From positions 1 to 64,000 of the forward strand of contig JAFGVL010000105.1 of the NCBI GenBank assembly GCA_016938015.1: 64,000 bases of DNA, given 5' to 3'. This stretch comes from Paludibacteraceae bacterium (GTDB taxonomy: Bacteria > Bacteroidota > Bacteroidia > Bacteroidales > Paludibacteraceae). Made by a program: the position numbers and the translations under genes. The stretch's first letter is position 1; every line of letters begins with the position of its first letter. Shown in pieces: positions 11,438 to 22,897 of the stretch. The notes below the pieces were generated by a model. The model had not been told where the DNA came from. It was given only the letters and a program-made list of their open reading frames with translations, and did not search any database.

Positions 11438-11833
11438 TTAATAAACAAAACATAATACTTCTCCGCCAATATTTAAATTGCGCGCTTCTTTATCGGTCAT
11501 TACACCTTTAGAAGTAGAAAGGATAGCAATACCCAAGCCATTAAGAACCGAAGGTATATCTTTATGTCCGGCATACTGACGTAATCCCGGTGTAGAATAA
11601 CGTATTAGTTTCTTAATAGAATTTACCTTATTTACAGGATCATATTTAAGAGCTATTTTAATAGTACCTTGATACCCTTCATCGGTAAATTTATAATTTA
11701 AGATATAGCCTTTATCGTGCAATATCTTTGTAATTTCCTTTTTCAAGTTTGAAGCAGGAATTTCGACTACTCGGTGATTTACTTTAATAGCATTTCTTAG
11801 TCGTGTTAAATAATCTGCAATTGGATCTGTCAT
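11438..11833 (-). CDS. rpsH: 30S ribosomal protein S8
   Basis: MTDPIADYLTRLRNAIKVNHRVVEIPASNLKKEI; GLGIAILSTSKGVMTDKEA. Confidence 0.99.
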   Translation of the reverse strand: MTDPIADYLTRLRNAIKVNHRVVEIPASNLKKEITKILHDKGYILNYKFTDEGYQGTIKIALKYDPVNKVNSIKKLIRYSTPGLRQYAGHKDIPSVLNGLGIAILSTSKGVMTDKEARNLNIGGEVLCFVY

Positions 11834-11893
11834 ATAATTTGTTATTAAATTGATCCCGCCAATCGGGACAATATTTATTAAACAATAATAAAT

Positions 11894-12163
11894 TTACCAG
11901 CTAGCTTTTTTCACTCCCGGTATTAAGCCATTGGATGCCATTTCTCTAAATTGAATACGAGAAATGCCAAATTGGCGCATGTATCCTTTCGGACGTCCAG
12001 TCATTTTACAACGATTGTGTAAACGAACCGGTGATGCATTTTTAGGTAGAGCCTGTAACGCTTCGTAATTTCCTTCAGCAAGAAGTTGTGCTCTTTTTGC
12101 AGCATATTTTGCAACAAGTTTCGCTCTTTTTACCTCACGGGCTTTCATTGATTCTTTGGCCAT
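11894..12163 (-). CDS. rpsN: 30S ribosomal protein S14 (long, cysteine-poor form)
   Basis: [51 protein letters not shown]. Confidence 0.99.
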   Translation of the reverse strand: MAKESMKAREVKRAKLVAKYAAKRAQLLAEGNYEALQALPKNASPVRLHNRCKMTGRPKGYMRQFGISRIQFREMASNGLIPGVKKASW

Positions 12164-12181
12164 GTGTATTGTATGCTTTAA

Positions 12182-12727
12182 TTAGTTTCTTTTAAATGGT
12201 AATCCAAATTCTTTTAACAAGGCTAAACCTTCTTCGTCGGTTTTGGCTGTTGTTGTCATTGTAATGTTCATACCTAAAATACGGGAAACATTTTCAATGT
12301 TAATTTCAGGGAAAATAATTTGTTCTTGAATACCTAAGGTATAATTACCTCTTCCATCCAATTTATTTTCAATCCCTTTAAAATCGCGAATACGAGGAAG
12401 AGCTACACGAACTAATCTTTCTAAAAACTCATACATTTTATCTCCACGAAGCGTAACACGTACACCAATTGGCATTTTTTTACGCAACTTAAAGTTAGAA
12501 ATATCTTTTTTAGATATTGTAGAAACAGCTTTTTGTCCGGTAATGGTGGTCATTTCAACAATAGCTGTATCAATAATTTTTTTATCGGCTACAGCAATAC
12601 CTAACCCTTGATTTAAGGTTATTTTTTGAAGTTTAGGAACTTCCATAATTGACTTATAGCCAAATTCTTTCATTAATGTAGGAACAATGCGTTCTCTATA
12701 TTCGTTTTTTAAACTAGCAGTATTCAT
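12182..12727 (-). CDS. rplE: 50S ribosomal protein L5
   Basis: [59 protein letters not shown]. Confidence 0.99.
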   Translation of the reverse strand: MNTASLKNEYRERIVPTLMKEFGYKSIMEVPKLQKITLNQGLGIAVADKKIIDTAIVEMTTITGQKAVSTISKKDISNFKLRKKMPIGVRVTLRGDKMYEFLERLVRVALPRIRDFKGIENKLDGRGNYTLGIQEQIIFPEINIENVSRILGMNITMTTTAKTDEEGLALLKEFGLPFKRN

Positions 12728-13047
12728 TATTTTATTTCCTCCCCTGATTTTTTTGAAAAACGAACCAATTGTCCTTCGGCATTTAATTTTCTACCTATTC
12801 GGGTTGGTTTTCCGGTTTTAGAATCTACCACATTTAAATTAGAAATGTGTATAGCTGCTTCTTTCTTAATTATTCCTCCTTGAGGGCTTTTTGCGTTAGG
12901 TTTGGTATGTTTAGAAACCAAATTAAGACCTTCCACAATTGCTTTATTCTCTTTGCTAAGAATTTCAAGCACACGCCCTGTTTTACCTTTGGCATTGCCG
13001 GCTAAAACAAAAACCGTATCGCCTTTTTTAATGTGTAATTTATTCAT
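12727..13047 (-). CDS. rplX: 50S ribosomal protein L24
   Basis: [52 protein letters not shown]. Confidence 0.98.
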   Translation of the reverse strand: MNKLHIKKGDTVFVLAGNAKGKTGRVLEILSKENKAIVEGLNLVSKHTKPNAKSPQGGIIKKEAAIHISNLNVVDSKTGKPTRIGRKLNAEGQLVRFSKKSGEEIK

Positions 13048-13069
13048 TACTAAATTTTATTACTATGGA

Positions 13070-13435
13070 TTAAAGTACTTCGGGAGCAAGTGAAATAATT
13101 TTCATATTTGTTGTACGTAACTCTCTGGCTACCGGTCCGAAAATACGACTTCCGCGTATTTCACCTGCGTTGTTTAAAAGAACACAAGCATTATCGTCAA
13201 AACGAATATAAGAGCCATCTTGACGACGTACTTCTTTTTTTGTTCTAACAATAACTGCTTTTGAAACAGCTCCTTTTTTCACATCACTAGATGGGATTGT
13301 ACTTTTCACTGCTACTACGATAATATCTCCTACAGAAGCGTAGCGTTTTCCTGTACCGCCTAACACACGGATACAAAGCACTTCTTTTGCTCCACTATTA
13401 TCTGCTACTATTAATCTTGATTCTGTTTGTATCAT
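13070..13435 (-). CDS. rplN: 50S ribosomal protein L14
   Basis: [41 protein letters not shown]. Confidence 0.99.
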   Translation of the reverse strand: MIQTESRLIVADNSGAKEVLCIRVLGGTGKRYASVGDIIVVAVKSTIPSSDVKKGAVSKAVIVRTKKEVRRQDGSYIRFDDNACVLLNNAGEIRGSRIFGPVARELRTTNMKIISLAPEVL

Positions 13436-13437
13436 AA

Positions 13438-13698
13438 TTACTTAACTCTTTCGATTATTTCAACTAATCTCCATCTCTTTGTTTTACTCATCGGACGAGT
13501 TTCCATGATACGAACAATGTCGCCAATGTTACATTCGTTTTTCTCGTCGTGAGCATGGTATTTTTTCGTTTTGTTTACAAATTTACCGTAAATAGGATGT
13601 TTTTCTTTCCATTTAACAGCAACCGTAATGGTTTTAACCATTTTATTACTTGAAACGATACCTGATCGTTCTTTTCTTAAATTTCTTGTTTCCATCAA
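13438..13698 (-). CDS. rpsQ: 30S ribosomal protein S17
   Basis: [47 protein letters not shown]. Confidence 0.98.
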   Translation of the reverse strand: MMETRNLRKERSGIVSSNKMVKTITVAVKWKEKHPIYGKFVNKTKKYHAHDEKNECNIGDIVRIMETRPMSKTKRWRLVEIIERVK

Positions 13699-13701
13699 TC
13701 T

Positions 13702-13899
13702 TTATTGTTGATTTATTTCTCTCTTACGCAATTCTGTATGCAATTTTGCTATACTTCTACGTGCAGCTTTTATTTGCATAGGATTATCTAGAGGAGAAAT
13801 GCTGTGATTCAATTTCATTTTGTTTAATGAATCGAGGTTTGCTTCCAAGCGCTCTTGAATCTCTTTTGTTGTTAATTCTTTAATTTCTCTTGTTTTCAT
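13702..13899 (-). CDS. rpmC: 50S ribosomal protein L29
   Basis: [61 protein letters not shown]. Confidence 0.97.
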   Translation of the reverse strand: MKTREIKELTTKEIQERLEANLDSLNKMKLNHSISPLDNPMQIKAARRSIAKLHTELRKREINQQ

Positions 13900-13905
13900 A
13901 CTTAC

Positions 13906-14340
13906 TTATGCATTTAAAGCGCTTGTATCAAAATCTCTTCTTATTACAAGCTTAGTTGTAACCGGTAATTTTTGTGAAGCCAGGCGTAATGCTTCTTTTG
14001 CAATATCAAAAGGTACACCTTCTACTTCAATTATAATTCTACCCGGTGTTACAGGAGCAACAAAGCCTTCGGGAGCACCTTTTCCTTTACCCATACGTAC
14101 TTCAGCAGGTTTTTTAGTAATCGGTTTATCAGGAAAAATACGTATCCATATTTGTCCTTGTCTTTGCATATAACGTGTTACAGCAATACGGGCAGCTTCG
14201 ATCTGACGACCGGTTAACCATTTTGACTCTAACGATTTTATACCAAAAGAACCGAATGCCAATTGGTTTCCTCTTTGGGCATTACCTTTCATGCGACCTT
14301 TTTGTTGTCTTCTGAACTTAGTTTTCTTTGGTTGTAACAT
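13906..14340 (-). CDS. rplP: 50S ribosomal protein L16
   Basis: [73 protein letters not shown]. Confidence 0.99.
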   Translation of the reverse strand: MLQPKKTKFRRQQKGRMKGNAQRGNQLAFGSFGIKSLESKWLTGRQIEAARIAVTRYMQRQGQIWIRIFPDKPITKKPAEVRMGKGKGAPEGFVAPVTPGRIIIEVEGVPFDIAKEALRLASQKLPVTTKLVIRRDFDTSALNA

Positions 14341-14362
14341 AATCTTTACAATTCAATTTTTA

Positions 14363-15103
14363 TTATTTTCTTCTTTTTTTGAAACCTTTAGAATTACCGT
14401 CACGACGATCATTGTTTGAGGAAGAATGACCGTGATTGGTTTCTTTACTTGAAGCAAAGTTTGGAGCTAAGTCTTTTTTGCCATAGATTTCGCCACGACA
14501 AATCCAAACTTTAATTCCAATTAACCCTACTTTTGTTAAGGCTTCTGCTAAAGCATAGTCAATGTCTGCACGAAGTGTATGAAGTGGAGTTCTTCCTTCT
14601 TTATACATTTCCGAGCGAGCCATTTCTGCTCCATTTAAACGTCCTGACACCATTACTTTAATACCTTCGGCTCCCATACGCATGGTTGATGCGATTGCCA
14701 TTTTAGTAGCACGACGATAAGCGATTTTTCCTTCTACTTGACGGGCAATATTATTTGCTACTATAACGGCATCAAGTTCGGGTCTTTTCACTTCATATAT
14801 GTTGATTTGAACGTCTTTATCAGTAATTTTTTTCAATTCTTCTTTTAACTTGTCAACTTCTTGACCACCTTTTCCGATAATGATACCCGGACGAGCAGTA
14901 CAAACTGTTATAGTAACAAGTTTTAGAGTTCTCTCAATTACTATTCGAGATACACTAGCCTTGGCTAAACGTGCATTTAAATATTTTCTTATTTTGCTGT
15001 CTTCTAACAACGTATCTCCATAATTGTTACCACCGTACCAATTTGAATCCCATCCTCTGATAATTCCTAAACGATTACTTACCGGATTGCATTTTTGTCC
15101 CAT
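14363..15103 (-). CDS. rpsC: 30S ribosomal protein S3
   Basis: [42 protein letters not shown]. Confidence 0.99.
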   Translation of the reverse strand: MGQKCNPVSNRLGIIRGWDSNWYGGNNYGDTLLEDSKIRKYLNARLAKASVSRIVIERTLKLVTITVCTARPGIIIGKGGQEVDKLKEELKKITDKDVQINIYEVKRPELDAVIVANNIARQVEGKIAYRRATKMAIASTMRMGAEGIKVMVSGRLNGAEMARSEMYKEGRTPLHTLRADIDYALAEALTKVGLIGIKVWICRGEIYGKKDLAPNFASSKETNHGHSSSNNDRRDGNSKGFKKRRK

Positions 15104-15111
15104 TTTATAGC

Positions 15112-15519
15112 TTAATTTTGATCGTTAGTATTTTTTGTATCAACAAACAATGTAACATGGTTTGAACGCTTGCGAATTTGGTATCCTCTTCCTTGTGGAG
15201 CAGGTCTAAGTCTTTTCAACACACGAGCAGAATCTACTGAAACAGCACTTACAAATAGAGTAGCATTTTCAGCTTTTTGTTCGGTTTTTTGTTCCCAATT
15301 AGCAATTGCTGAACGCAACAATTTTTCTAATCTACCGGAAGCCTCTTTTGTTGAAAATTTAAGTACACCAAGTGCTTTACTTACTTCCATTCCACGAATC
15401 ATATCAGCAACCAATCGCATTTTACGAGGGGATGTTGGTACATTATTTAACTTTGCGAAATAAAGAGATTTTTGGGCTTCTTTTCTTTCGTCTGCACTTA
15501 TTTTTTTTCTTTTACCCAT
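15112..15519 (-). CDS. rplV: 50S ribosomal protein L22
   Basis: [51 protein letters not shown]-type C-terminus. Confidence 0.98.
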   Translation of the reverse strand: MGKRKKISADERKEAQKSLYFAKLNNVPTSPRKMRLVADMIRGMEVSKALGVLKFSTKEASGRLEKLLRSAIANWEQKTEQKAENATLFVSAVSVDSARVLKRLRPAPQGRGYQIRKRSNHVTLFVDTKNTNDQN

Positions 15520-15560
15520 TTTATTAGAAATTTTTTATTTTCGTTATTCGGTGTAACGGA

Positions 15561-15824
15561 TTATTTTTTACCCGCATGGCCACGGAAATTTCTTGTTGGA
15601 GAAAACTCTCCTAACTTATGACCTACCATATTTTCTGTAACGTATACAGGAATAAATTTATTTCCGTTGTGAACAGCAACTGTATGACCTACAAAATCGG
15701 GCGATATCATAGAAGCTCTAGCCCATGTTTTAATGACGGTTTTTTTACCGCTAGTATTCATGTCTAACACTTTCTTTTCTAATCTTAAATTAATGTATGG
15801 TCCTTTTTTTAATGAACGGCTCAT
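15561..15824 (-). CDS. rpsS: 30S ribosomal protein S19
   Basis: [45 protein letters not shown]. Confidence 0.99.
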   Translation of the reverse strand: MSRSLKKGPYINLRLEKKVLDMNTSGKKTVIKTWARASMISPDFVGHTVAVHNGNKFIPVYVTENMVGHKLGEFSPTRNFRGHAGKK

Positions 15825-15846
15825 ATTATCTACTTAATTTTATCGT

Positions 15847-16671
15847 TTATTTTTTTCTTCTTTCAACAATATACTTGCTTGAAGCTTTTTTAGGAGATCT
15901 TGTTTTGAATCCTTTAGCTAACAAGCCTTTACGTGAACGTGGATGACCACCTGAAGCACGACCTTCTCCACCACCCATTGGGTGATCTACCGGGTTCATA
16001 ACAACACCTCTTACGCGAGGACGTCTTCCAAGCCATCTTGAGCGACCTGCTTTTCCTGAACGTTCGAGAGCATTATCTGAATTACCTACACTACCAATAG
16101 TAGCTTTGCAAGAACAAAGAACTTTACGCATTTCACCCGAAGGTAATTTTACAATAGCGTATTTATCTTCTCTGGATGTTAATTGAGCAAATGTTCCTGC
16201 AGAACGAACTAAAGCAGCTCCTTGACCCGGATTTAATTCGATATTATGAATAATTGTTCCTAATGGAATATTTTCCAGCAAGAGGGTGTTTCCTACTTCA
16301 GGAGCAGCTTCTGCACCTGATAAAAGGGTATGACCTACTTCTAAACCATTAGGTGCAAGAATATACCGTTTTTCTCCATCGGCATAAAATAACAAAGCGA
16401 TACGAGCTGAACGATTTGGATCGTATTCTATTGTTTTTACAACAGCCGGAATTCCATCTTTGTTTCTTTTAAAGTCAATTACTCTGTATTTTCTCTTATG
16501 TCCACCGCCAATATAACGCATGGTCATTTTACCGTCGTTGTTACGACCGCCTGACTTGCGAGCGCCAACTATTAGAGATTTTTCTGGAGCACTTGCGGTA
16601 ATCGTTTCAAATGTTCCAATAATCTTATGTCTTTGTCCCGGAGTTATGGGATTTAATTTTCTTACAGCCAT
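15847..16671 (-). CDS. rplB: 50S ribosomal protein L2
   Basis: [56 protein letters not shown]. Confidence 0.99.
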   Translation of the reverse strand: MAVRKLNPITPGQRHKIIGTFETITASAPEKSLIVGARKSGGRNNDGKMTMRYIGGGHKRKYRVIDFKRNKDGIPAVVKTIEYDPNRSARIALLFYADGEKRYILAPNGLEVGHTLLSGAEAAPEVGNTLLLENIPLGTIIHNIELNPGQGAALVRSAGTFAQLTSREDKYAIVKLPSGEMRKVLCSCKATIGSVGNSDNALERSGKAGRSRWLGRRPRVRGVVMNPVDHPMGGGEGRASGGHPRSRKGLLAKGFKTRSPKKASSKYIVERRKK

Positions 16672-16676
16672 CTTTA

Positions 16677-16967
16677 TTAAATATTGCTATATAAATCTAT
16701 TACTTCACCTTCTTTAAGAGTTACCACCGCTTTTTTATAATTGCTGGTTGCCCCTTTTATTACACCACCTTTTGTATAACGAGATTTTTTCTTCCCCGGT
16801 TGTACGGAGGTGTTTACTGCTACTACAGTTACATTGTACATTTCCTGAATGGCTTGTTTGATTTGAATTTTATTAGCATTCAAATCAACTCTAAAGCCGT
16901 AGCGATTAAGCTTATCAGTTAATGATGTCATTTTTTCTGTAACGATAGGTTTTATTATAATTGCCAT
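16677..16967 (-). CDS. rplW: 50S ribosomal protein L23 (start trimmed to [13 protein letters not shown])
   Basis: [58 protein letters not shown]. Confidence 0.96.
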   Translation of the reverse strand: MAIIIKPIVTEKMTSLTDKLNRYGFRVDLNANKIQIKQAIQEMYNVTVVAVNTSVQPGKKKSRYTKGGVIKGATSNYKKAVVTLKEGEVIDLYSNI

Positions 16968-16980
16968 TTTGTTAACCTCC

Positions 16981-17610
16981 TTATGCGTTAAATATTTGAT
17001 CAATTAAAGCAACTGAACTTTCAGTAATTAGTAATGATTTTGCCTTCAGAATTTTATAAGTATTTAATTCTGAAACAGTTATTACTTCTGCATTTTTCAG
17101 ATTACGAGCCGACAAATATACATTTTTATTTGGTTCCGATAAAACAATAAGTAACTTTTTATCAGCAACTTTCAAATTATTTGCAAGTGATAAAAAATCT
17201 TTTGTTTTAGGGGTCTCAAAATTAATTGAATCTACAACCATAATGCCCTCGTCTTTAGCTTTATAAGATAAAGCAGATTTTCTGGCCAGTTGTTTTACTT
17301 TTTTGTTTAACTTGAAATTATAATCACGAGGGGTTGGACCGAATACACGAGCTCCTCCTCTAAGTAATGGTGAGTTGATATCACCTCTACGGGCTCCACC
17401 ACCACCTTTTTGTTTTCCAAGTTTACGAGTACTTCCGGAAATCTCATTACGTACTTTCGATTTATGAGTTCCTTGACGTTGATTAGCCAAGTATTGTTTC
17501 ACATCTAAATAAATAGCGTGATCGTTTGGCTCTAATCCATAGATAGAATCATTCAATGAAATTTTTCTACCGGTTTCTTCTCCTTTGATGTTATATATAT
17601 TCAGTTCCAT
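16981..17610 (-). CDS. rplD: 50S ribosomal protein L4
   Basis: [52 protein letters not shown]. Confidence 0.99.
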   Translation of the reverse strand: MELNIYNIKGEETGRKISLNDSIYGLEPNDHAIYLDVKQYLANQRQGTHKSKVRNEISGSTRKLGKQKGGGGARRGDINSPLLRGGARVFGPTPRDYNFKLNKKVKQLARKSALSYKAKDEGIMVVDSINFETPKTKDFLSLANNLKVADKKLLIVLSEPNKNVYLSARNLKNAEVITVSELNTYKILKAKSLLITESSVALIDQIFNA

Positions 17611-18230
17611 TATTTCTTAATAATTACGATTGAACCTTTTGCTCCGGGAACCGATCCTTTAATAAGGACTAAGTTGTGTTCCGGAATCACTTTTAACACT
17701 TGAAGATTTTGCATGGTAACTTGATCGCCACCTGTACGTCCGGCCATTCTCATTCCTTTTACTACTTTAGAAGGATATGAAGAAGCTCCCAGAGAACCCG
17801 GTGCACGTAAACGGTTATGTTGACCGTGAGTTGCTTGACCAACACCACCGAAACCATGACGTTTTACAACACCTTGAAAACCTTTTCCTTTTGATGTACC
17901 TACTACATCTACCCAATCTGATTCTCCGAATACATCGACAGCAGTAATTGCGTCGCCTAATTTAAATTCTCCTGAGAAATCTTTGAACTCAACCAAGTGT
18001 CTCTTTGGTGTTACGCCTGCTTTTTTTGCATGACCTAATTCAGGTTTTGTTGTATGTTTTTCTTTTTTATCAGAAAAACCTAACTGAATTGAGGTATAAC
18101 CATCTGTTTCAACAGTTTTGATTTGCGTAACAACACAAGGACCAGCTTCGATAACAGTGCATGGAACATTTTTTCCATCGGCACTGAAAACGGATGTCAT
18201 TCCGATTTTTTTTCCTATTAATCCTGGCAT
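17610..18230 (-). CDS. rplC: 50S ribosomal protein L3
   Basis: [53 protein letters not shown]. Confidence 0.99.
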   Translation of the reverse strand: MPGLIGKKIGMTSVFSADGKNVPCTVIEAGPCVVTQIKTVETDGYTSIQLGFSDKKEKHTTKPELGHAKKAGVTPKRHLVEFKDFSGEFKLGDAITAVDVFGESDWVDVVGTSKGKGFQGVVKRHGFGGVGQATHGQHNRLRAPGSLGASSYPSKVVKGMRMAGRTGGDQVTMQNLQVLKVIPEHNLVLIKGSVPGAKGSIVIIKK

Positions 18231-18323
18231 TTCAATGTTATTTAATGTTTATTTGTTTAGTTGATGATTTGGTGATTTGTTGTTGAACAAACAAATAAAC
18301 AAATAACCAAATCAACAATTTTT

Positions 18324-18629
18324 CTATACTTTAATTTCTACTTCTACTCCACTTGGCAATTCAAGTTTCATTAATGCATCCACTGTTTGCGAAGTAGAAC
18401 TGTAAATATCTATCAATCTTTTGTACGAAGACAATTCGAATTGTTCGCGTGCTTTTTTGTTCACAAAAGGTGAGCGCAATACAGTGAAAATTCTTTTGTG
18501 CGTTGGAAGAGGAATTGGTCCGCTTACAACTGCTCCTGTAGCCTTAACCGTTTTTACGATTTTTTCGGCCGATTTGTCAACCAAGTTATGGTCGTACGAT
18601 TTTAATTTGATTCTAATTTTTTGACTCAT
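18324..18629 (-). CDS. rpsJ: 30S ribosomal protein S10
   Basis: [61 protein letters not shown]. Confidence 0.99.
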   Translation of the reverse strand: MSQKIRIKLKSYDHNLVDKSAEKIVKTVKATGAVVSGPIPLPTHKRIFTVLRSPFVNKKAREQFELSSYKRLIDIYSSTSQTVDALMKLELPSGVEVEIKV

Positions 18630-18703
18630 TTTATAGTTTATTGTGTCGAAAGTTTGTTTGATTAAGAGTCATTCGCTAATCAAGCTTGTTTCAACTTTTG
18701 TTG

Positions 18704-20821
18704 TTATAATAATTCTACTTTTCCTTTAGCTTCTGTTACTACTTCTTTTGCAAGAGCTGTAGAAACTTCGGCATAGTGTGAAAACTCCATAGTTGAAGTT
18801 GCTCTACCTGATGAAATAGTACGAAGCGCTGTTACATAGCCGAATAATTCGGATAATGGAACTTTTGCTTTTACAATTCTAGCACCGGTACGGCTTGATT
18901 CCATGGCTTCTACTTGACCACGACGTTTGTTTAAATCGCCAATGATATCCCCCATATTTTCTTCGGGTGTTACCACCTCTAGTTTCATAATAGGTTCTAA
19001 AAGTACAGGTTTAGCTTTTGCACAAGCATTTTTATAGGCAATTTGAGCACAAATTTCAAACGAAAGTTGATCAGAATCCACTGCATGGTAAGAACCATCA
19101 GTTACCACAACTTTCAGTTGATCCATTGTAAATCCGGCTAAAACACCATTTTTCATAGCTGTTTGGAATCCTTTTTGAACAGATGGAATATATTCTTTCG
19201 GAATATTTCCTCCTTTTACTTGGTCTATAAACTGTAAACTTCCTTCAAAGCCTTCGTCAACCGGACCAACAGATACAATAATATCAGCAAATTTACCACG
19301 ACCACCCGATTGTTTTTTGTACACTTCACGTAGTTCAACGGTATTTGTAATTGCTTCTTTGTAAGCAACTTGAGGTCTACCTTGATTACATTCTACCTTA
19401 AACTCACGTTTTAGTCGGTCAATAATAATTTCAAGGTGCAACTCACCCATTCCTTCAATTAAAGTTTGACCCGTTTCTTGGTCTGTTCTTACACGGAATG
19501 TTGGATCTTCTTCAGCTAATTTAGATAATCCCATTCCTAATTTATCGATATCTTGTTGCGTTTTAGGCTCGATAGAGATACCAATTACCGGTTCAGGGAA
19601 ATCCATAGCTTCTAATACGATAGGATTTTTTTCGTCGCAAAGCGTATCTCCGGTACGAATATCTTTAAAACCTACTCCGGCACCAATATCTCCGGCAGAA
19701 ACAACTTCTACAGGGTTTTGTTTGTTAGAGTGCATTTGGAAAAGACGTGAAATACGTTCTTTTTTATCGGAGCGGCTATTATAAACATATGAACCTGCTT
19801 CTAATTTACCGGCATATACACGGAAGAAGCAAAGGCGACCCACAAAAGGATCGGTTGCAATTTTAAACGCCAAAGCAGTTAATGGCTCGCTTACCTGAGG
19901 TTTTCTGCTAATTTGTTTTTCAGGGTCACGCGGATCAAAACCTGTAACACATTCGGTATCCATAGGGCTTGGTAAAAATGCACAAACGGCATCTAATAAA
20001 GGTTGAACGCCTTTATTTTTAAATGATGATCCTAAAATCATCGGATTAATTACCATTTCGATGGTTGCTTTACGAATTGCACGCATGATTTCATCTTGTT
20101 GAATAGAAGATGGATCGTCGAAATATTTTTGCATCAACTCATCATCAAATTCTGCAATTTTTTCAAGCATTTTATCGCGCCATTCTTCAGCTTCGGCAAG
20201 CATATCAGCCGGAATATCTTCCAAGACATATGCTGCACCCATTGATTCGTCGTGCCAAAAAATAGCCTTCATTCTAACCAAATCAATAATACCTCTGAAT
20301 TTTTCTTCGGCACCGATTGGAATTTGAATAGGACATGGATTTGCACCCAACACCTCTTTAACCTGACGTACTACTTCGTAAAAATCGGCACCCGAACGGT
20401 CCATTTTATTTACGTAGCCAATACGAGGCACTTTGTATTTATCAGCTTGACGCCATACAGTTTCAGACTGAGGTTCAACACCACCAACAGCGCAAAATGT
20501 TGCTACAGCACCATCTAAGATTCTAAGCGAGCGTTCTACCTCAACAGTAAAATCAACGTGTCCCGGGGTGTCTATTAAATTTATTTTAAACTCATCGTTG
20601 TTGTATTTCCAAAAAGCTGTAGTTGCAGCTGATGTAATGGTAATACCTCTTTCTTGCTCTTGAGCCATCCAGTCCATAGTAGCAGCACCATCATGTACTT
20701 CACCAATTTTATGGGTTAGCCCTGTGTAAAATAGAATACGCTCTGATGTGGTTGTTTTACCGGCATCAATATGAGCCATAATTCCAATATTTCTTGTGTA
20801 ATTTAAATCGCCTTTTGCCAT
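18704..20821 (-). CDS. fusA: elongation factor G
   Basis: [50 protein letters not shown]. Confidence 0.99.
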   Translation of the reverse strand: MAKGDLNYTRNIGIMAHIDAGKTTTSERILFYTGLTHKIGEVHDGAATMDWMAQEQERGITITSAATTAFWKYNNDEFKINLIDTPGHVDFTVEVERSLRILDGAVATFCAVGGVEPQSETVWRQADKYKVPRIGYVNKMDRSGADFYEVVRQVKEVLGANPCPIQIPIGAEEKFRGIIDLVRMKAIFWHDESMGAAYVLEDIPADMLAEAEEWRDKMLEKIAEFDDELMQKYFDDPSSIQQDEIMRAIRKATIEMVINPMILGSSFKNKGVQPLLDAVCAFLPSPMDTECVTGFDPRDPEKQISRKPQVSEPLTALAFKIATDPFVGRLCFFRVYAGKLEAGSYVYNSRSDKKERISRLFQMHSNKQNPVEVVSAGDIGAGVGFKDIRTGDTLCDEKNPIVLEAMDFPEPVIGISIEPKTQQDIDKLGMGLSKLAEEDPTFRVRTDQETGQTLIEGMGELHLEIIIDRLKREFKVECNQGRPQVAYKEAITNTVELREVYKKQSGGRGKFADIIVSVGPVDEGFEGSLQFIDQVKGGNIPKEYIPSVQKGFQTAMKNGVLAGFTMDQLKVVVTDGSYHAVDSDQLSFEICAQIAYKNACAKAKPVLLEPIMKLEVVTPEENMGDIIGDLNKRRGQVEAMESSRTGARIVKAKVPLSELFGYVTALRTISSGRATSTMEFSHYAEVSTALAKEVVTEAKGKVELL

Positions 20822-20839
20822 TAAAATAATCTCTAAAAA

Positions 20840-21316
20840 TTAAAACCTAAAGTGAGCAAAAGCACGGTTTGCTTCAGCCATGCGATGCATATCTTCTTTT
20901 CTCTTAAATGCACCACCTTGATTGTTGTATGCATCTACAATTTCGGCAGCTAATTTCTCAGCCATCGAACGACCACTTCTCTTACGAGAATATAATATAA
21001 GATTTTTCATTGAAATGGATTCTTTCCTTTCGGGACGAATCTCTGTTGGAACTTGGAAGGTAGCACCCCCTACACGACGAGATTTAACCTCTACTTGCGG
21101 TGTAATGTTTTCTAGGGCTTTTTTCCAAATATCTAGAGGAGCAGACTCCTCATTAGGAAGTTTATTTTTTACAACATCGAGCGAGCTGTAAAATATATCA
21201 AAAGCTGTACTTTTTTTACCATCAAACATAAGATGGTTAACGAATCTAGTTACAGAAATTTCGCTAAAAACGGGATCAGGTAGTAAGATCCGTTTCTTTG
21301 GTTTTGACTTTCTCAT
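20840..21316 (-). CDS. rpsG: 30S ribosomal protein S7
   Basis: [43 protein letters not shown]. Confidence 0.99.
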   Translation of the reverse strand: MRKSKPKKRILLPDPVFSEISVTRFVNHLMFDGKKSTAFDIFYSSLDVVKNKLPNEESAPLDIWKKALENITPQVEVKSRRVGGATFQVPTEIRPERKESISMKNLILYSRKRSGRSMAEKLAAEIVDAYNNQGGAFKRKEDMHRMAEANRAFAHFRF

Positions 21317-21422
21317 TTTAAACTTATTAAATTTAGTTGTTTGTTTGCTTCAATAGTCCCGCCGGACTATTTACTCAACTTTCAACATCTATAAACTTTT
21401 ACTTGTCTTTTTAAATTAATTC

Positions 21423-21809
21423 TTATTTTTTAGCTCCTGCTTTCGGACGTTTAGTTCCGTATTTTGAGCGGCGTTGTGTACGTCCGGCAACACCGGCAGT
21501 ATCTAAGGTACCACGCACAAGGTGATAACGCACACCCGGAAGGTCTTTTACACGACCACCACGTACAAGTACAATAGAGTGTTCTTGTAAATTGTGTCCT
21601 TCGCCCGGAATATATGCATTCACTTCTTTTTGATTAGTTAAACGAACACGAGCAACTTTACGCATGGCAGAGTTTGGTTTTTTTGGAGTGGTAGTGTAAA
21701 CACGCACACATACGCCCCTTCTCTGTGGACAAGAGTCCAATGCTGGAGATTTGCTTTTGTCTGTTTGAACAGATCTTCCTTTTCTAACTAATTGTTGAAT
21801 TGTAGGCAT
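21423..21809 (-). CDS. rpsL: 30S ribosomal protein S12
   Basis: [78 protein letters not shown]. Confidence 0.99.
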   Translation of the reverse strand: MPTIQQLVRKGRSVQTDKSKSPALDSCPQRRGVCVRVYTTTPKKPNSAMRKVARVRLTNQKEVNAYIPGEGHNLQEHSIVLVRGGRVKDLPGVRYHLVRGTLDTAGVAGRTQRRSKYGTKRPKAGAKK

Positions 21810-21864
21810 TTTTACTTATCTTTTAATCTTTAAACTTGTGATACAATTTTTACAAATTGGGCTG

Positions 21865-21894
21865 CAAAGATAGGCAAACTTTTTTTACACGCAA
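21865..21894 (-). promoter_or_regulatory. predicted promoter of the ribosomal superoperon
   Basis: Minus strand reads TTG-N19-TATCTTTG(CAG), matching the Bacteroidota TTTG/TAnnTTTG pattern, about 55 nt upstream of the rpsL ATG. Confidence 0.75.
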
Positions 21895-21994
21895 CATATT
21901 TATATTTATTTTTTCGTTAAAATTTCCCTTTTTATGGAATATGTGCTAATTATTGTATTTTTGGTGGCAAAATTACAGGATAGAAAGAAAAGAT

Positions 21995-22275
21995 ATAAAG
22001 AACACAAATTACACAAATTACGCAAATGAGCACAAATTTTATAAGCCCCTATTTGAAGATAAATGTATTGAGTTATAGAGCCGGTAGGAGATAGTGTCAT
22101 TTGGAGCGCAACGAGGAATCTGTTTTGAATAAGTTCTTATAAAAGGATTAGAAAAGGAAAAATATCCGGTTAAATAGTAGTTCCAAATGCACTACGGGTA
22201 AATTATAATTACTTTCATAGCAGTTATTTACACTGTTTATTTGTGGTAATTTGTGTTTTCTGCGTCATTTGCGTT
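21995..22275. repeat. degenerate intergenic element bounded by inverted acacaaattac/gtaatttgtg arms
   Basis: acacaaattacacaaattacgcaaatgagcac (about 22000) versus gtggtaatttgtgttttctgcgtcatttgcg (about 22243); no credible CDS in between. Confidence 0.45.
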
Positions 22276-22317
22276 CAGCTTTTTTCAGGGTAACAACTTA
22301 CAATATAATTAACATCC

Positions 22318-22785
22318 ATGAAAAATACATCCATTTTATTTGTTTGTTTGGGCAATATTTGTCGCTCGCCTATGGCCGAAGGGATTATGAAAACTTATAT
22401 TCAAAAAGCTGGATTAACTCACAAAATTCACATCGACTCGGCAGGCACCCACAACTACCACGAAGGCGAACTACCCGATGCTCGGATGCGACAACATGCT
22501 TTTCAACGAGGGTATGATTTAACACATCGTTCCAGACCCATAAAAACGGAAGATTTTGACAACTTTGATTTGATACTGGCCATGGATGATTCTAACTTGA
22601 GCGATTTGATGCGCAAAGCTCCCACTGTGGAAGCACAACAGAAAATTAAACGCATAACCGATTATTGCAGCAGGCATACGCTCGATCATGTACCCGACCC
22701 CTATTACGGTGGAGCCGAAGGATTTAATTTGGTAATCGATTTATTGGAAGATGCTTGTGAAGGTTTGCTTAAGGCTATAAAATAA
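22318..22785 (+). CDS. low-molecular-weight protein-tyrosine phosphatase
   Basis: VCLGNICRSPMAEG (CX5R loop) and HVPDPYYGG catalytic Asp motif. Confidence 0.96.
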   Translation: MKNTSILFVCLGNICRSPMAEGIMKTYIQKAGLTHKIHIDSAGTHNYHEGELPDARMRQHAFQRGYDLTHRSRPIKTEDFDNFDLILAMDDSNLSDLMRKAPTVEAQQKIKRITDYCSRHTLDHVPDPYYGGAEGFNLVIDLLEDACEGLLKAIK

Positions 22786-22790
22786 TTTTC

Positions 22791-22886
22791 TCGCAAAGAC
22801 GCAAAGGAAAAGAATACACGCAAAGAGCGCAGAGATAAAATGATTCTCTGCGCTCTTTGCATTATATCTTTGCGTTCTTTGCGTGA
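22791..22886. repeat. nested inverted repeat; possible bidirectional terminator
   Basis: gcaaagagcgcagaga (22820-22835) / tctctgcgctctttgc (22845-22860) perfect 16-bp stem; outer cgcaaagacgcaaag / ctttgcgttctttgcg arms imperfect. Confidence 0.8.
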
Positions 22887-22897
22887 AACTCTTTATT

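Noticed and set aside
21423-21809. Streptomycin-resistance substitution in rpsL
   Set aside because: [10 protein letters not shown] and [10 protein letters not shown] retain the usual wild-type lysines
21906-22100. 64-aa minus-strand ORF
   Set aside because: Covers repeat sequence, low-complexity translation, no family resemblance
22251-22517. 88-aa ORF overlapping the tyrosine phosphatase gene
   Set aside because: Alternate frame of a confidently identified CDS
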